Source: an uncultured Allomuricauda sp.
Lineage (GTDB): Bacteria > Bacteroidota > Bacteroidia > Flavobacteriales > Flavobacteriaceae
Direction of reading: 5' to 3'
Assembly: GCF_947499695.1 (NCBI RefSeq)
Contig: NZ_CANMPQ010000001.1
Location: 558,001-622,000 of the forward strand
Length of the DNA stretch: 64,000 nucleotides
The notes under the pieces were generated by a model, which worked only from the letters and a program-made list of their open reading frames with translations, did no database searches and was not told the origin of the DNA. Of the stretch, positions 63,073-64,000 are shown piece by piece. Each line of letters opens with the position of its first letter. Within the stretch, counting starts at the first letter, position 1. The position numbers were made by a program, and so were the translations under genes.

Positions 63073-64000
63073 TTACTTCAAATTCGCATTTACAATTTCA
63101 AAGCTAAATGTTGCTTTGCCTGAAGTCGCTTTCCAAAAGTTATACAAGCTGCCCCAAGAAGTATCTGGGTCTCCCTGTTTGGCAAAATTCTCCAAATTTG
63201 AATTCAAGGTATCCCATTTTTCTTGGGGTACGGTTCCTGTCGAGATAACAACAACCAATGCGTTAAACGTTGTTTGCGCATTTTCATGCGAGGGTACACG
63301 GGCACCATTGTCCGCAATAATATCTGCAGCGGAATATGTTGTAATCCCATCTGCGGTAAAGACACCGAAATCTGCAGTAGAGCTTGGGTTTTCAGCTACC
63401 ACAATGGATTCAAGCTCATCTGGACCAATAAGTCCCATGGCATAAAGTTCTAAATTGGAATATGGAACCGAGTTGCCTCCATTGGCAACAGTACCGAAAC
63501 CAACATCACCATCCACACTCCCGCGATATGTGTTACCCCCTAAATCTTCAATTTCGTCAAATCCTCCCAACTGTCCGCCAGCACTAGAATAGCCCCAGTG
63601 TCCGCCCACAGTGGTCGGTATTAGTCCATGATTACTCCAGTAATGCTGTATTTCATGCAAGAATGGACCATTTCTTATATATTCGACCCTCGGCATATGA
63701 ATCACGGTTTTTAAATTCCCAGAAGACCCAAAAGAAGCCGAATTGTCCCAAATGTTTCTTCCCAATCCTTCAATATCGTTTTGCGCAGGGGTTGATAATC
63801 CATAATACAGATTATTTGGCTGTGACTCCTCGACATTCAGAATAATGATAAAATCAAAATCATCATTAAAATGTTCAAATACTTTATTTGATACCATTCG
63901 CATATCGCCTTCATCCTCCAAAAATTTATTGTAATCATCTTCTGAAAGTATGAGATTGGTGAACTGGTACTCCTCATCGATGGTAAAACCTGATTCTAAA
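63073..64000 (-). CDS. Probable secreted zinc metallopeptidase-like protein (partial, 5' truncated)
   Basis: The frame stays open to the window edge, giving at least 308 residues with no true start visible (a TTG at 63921 is internal). HEIQH at codons 63657-63643 is a zinc-peptidase HEXXH motif in FLHEIQHYWSNH, and GHWGYS about 15 residues on may give the third ligand. Asp-rich, Gly-rich surroundings suggest an extracellular protein. Neither a type IX sorting domain nor a signal peptide can be judged from this fragment. Confidence 0.65.
   Translation of the reverse strand, partial: LESGFTIDEEYQFTNLILSEDDYNKFLEDEGDMRMVSNKVFEHFNDDFDFIIILNVEESQPNNLYYGLSTPAQNDIEGLGRNIWDNSASFGSSGNLKTVIHMPRVEYIRNGPFLHEIQHYWSNHGLIPTTVGGHWGYSSAGGQLGGFDEIEDLGGNTYRGSVDGDVGFGTVANGGNSVPYSNLELYAMGLIGPDELESIVVAENPSSTADFGVFTADGITTYSAADIIADNGARVPSHENAQTTFNALVVVISTGTVPQEKWDTLNSNLENFAKQGDPDTSWGSLYNFWKATSGKATFSFEIVNANLK

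Noticed and set aside
1..64000. tRNA, rRNA, CRISPR arrays, insertion sequences, prophage
   Set aside because: I looked for cloverleaf CCA ends, direct-repeat arrays and transposase motifs and found none.

Overview
The window is a chromosomal stretch from a member of the Bacteroidota, most likely family Flavobacteriaceae (a marine Muricauda/Maribacter-like relative is my guess from gene content). The case rests on many exact TAnnTTTG promoter boxes with almost no Shine-Dalgarno sequences, a short (288 aa) primary sigma factor, the type IX secretion regulator porX, a fused lpxC-fabZ gene, a second lpxD-like gene, a fused hisB and hisIE, and AT-rich spacers. Nearly all of it is housekeeping chromosome. 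I see no rRNA, tRNA, CRISPR array, transposase or prophage gene.

Layout. 1-9.1 kb: the end of a ferredoxin, an agmatinase-family gene, a 42-aa membrane protein, ychF, topoisomerase IV (parE-parC), a sterol desaturase-family gene, terC and a small lipoprotein. 9.2-12.4 kb: an XRE regulator facing an M14 peptidase across a spacer with three similar dyads, then an Lrp-type regulator, a DinB-fold protein and a small hypothetical. 12.5-19.3 kb: aroB, proline dehydrogenase, alanine dehydrogenase, small membrane proteins, a 44-aa exported peptide with its own promoter and terminator, tsaE and porX. 19.4-27.1 kb: an HD phosphohydrolase, then the lipid A cluster lpxD - lpxC/fabZ - lpxA - efp - lpxD2, followed by sucD and fabG. 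27.1-30 kb: a VWA membrane protein and a prohibitin-family protein.

30.0-38.2 kb: a complete histidine operon (hisG D C B H, GNAT gene, A, DinB gene, F, IE), preceded by what reads as a classical transcription attenuator: an 18-aa leader peptide with four consecutive His codons, a strong GAAA-loop terminator and a competing antiterminator pairing. Two non-his genes are packed inside the operon with overlapping or abutting ends. 38.2-42.7 kb: a LytTR two-component pair divergent from an outer-membrane beta-barrel gene. 42.9-45.5 kb: a VWA / AAA+ (MoxR/BchI-like) pair. 45.5-58.4 kb: membrane proteins, two tandem alpha/beta hydrolases, cysE-cysM, several conserved single genes, a PSD-like gene, a thioesterase, an M19 dipeptidase lipoprotein, a degenerate HPt-like protein and its small neighbour, two tandem 32-33-aa related microproteins, and the primary sigma factor behind a shared bidirectional terminator. 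58.6-61.4 kb: a DEAD-type helicase and a glycosyltransferase.

61.4-64 kb is the accessory-looking end. One lipoprotein ORF is bracketed almost to the base by a perfect 14-bp inverted repeat, a 79-bp structured spacer element follows, a second secreted orphan lies between a looser inverted-repeat pair, and a partial HEXXH protein runs off the window. The most unusual signals are this cassette-like pair, the his attenuator and the microprotein pair.
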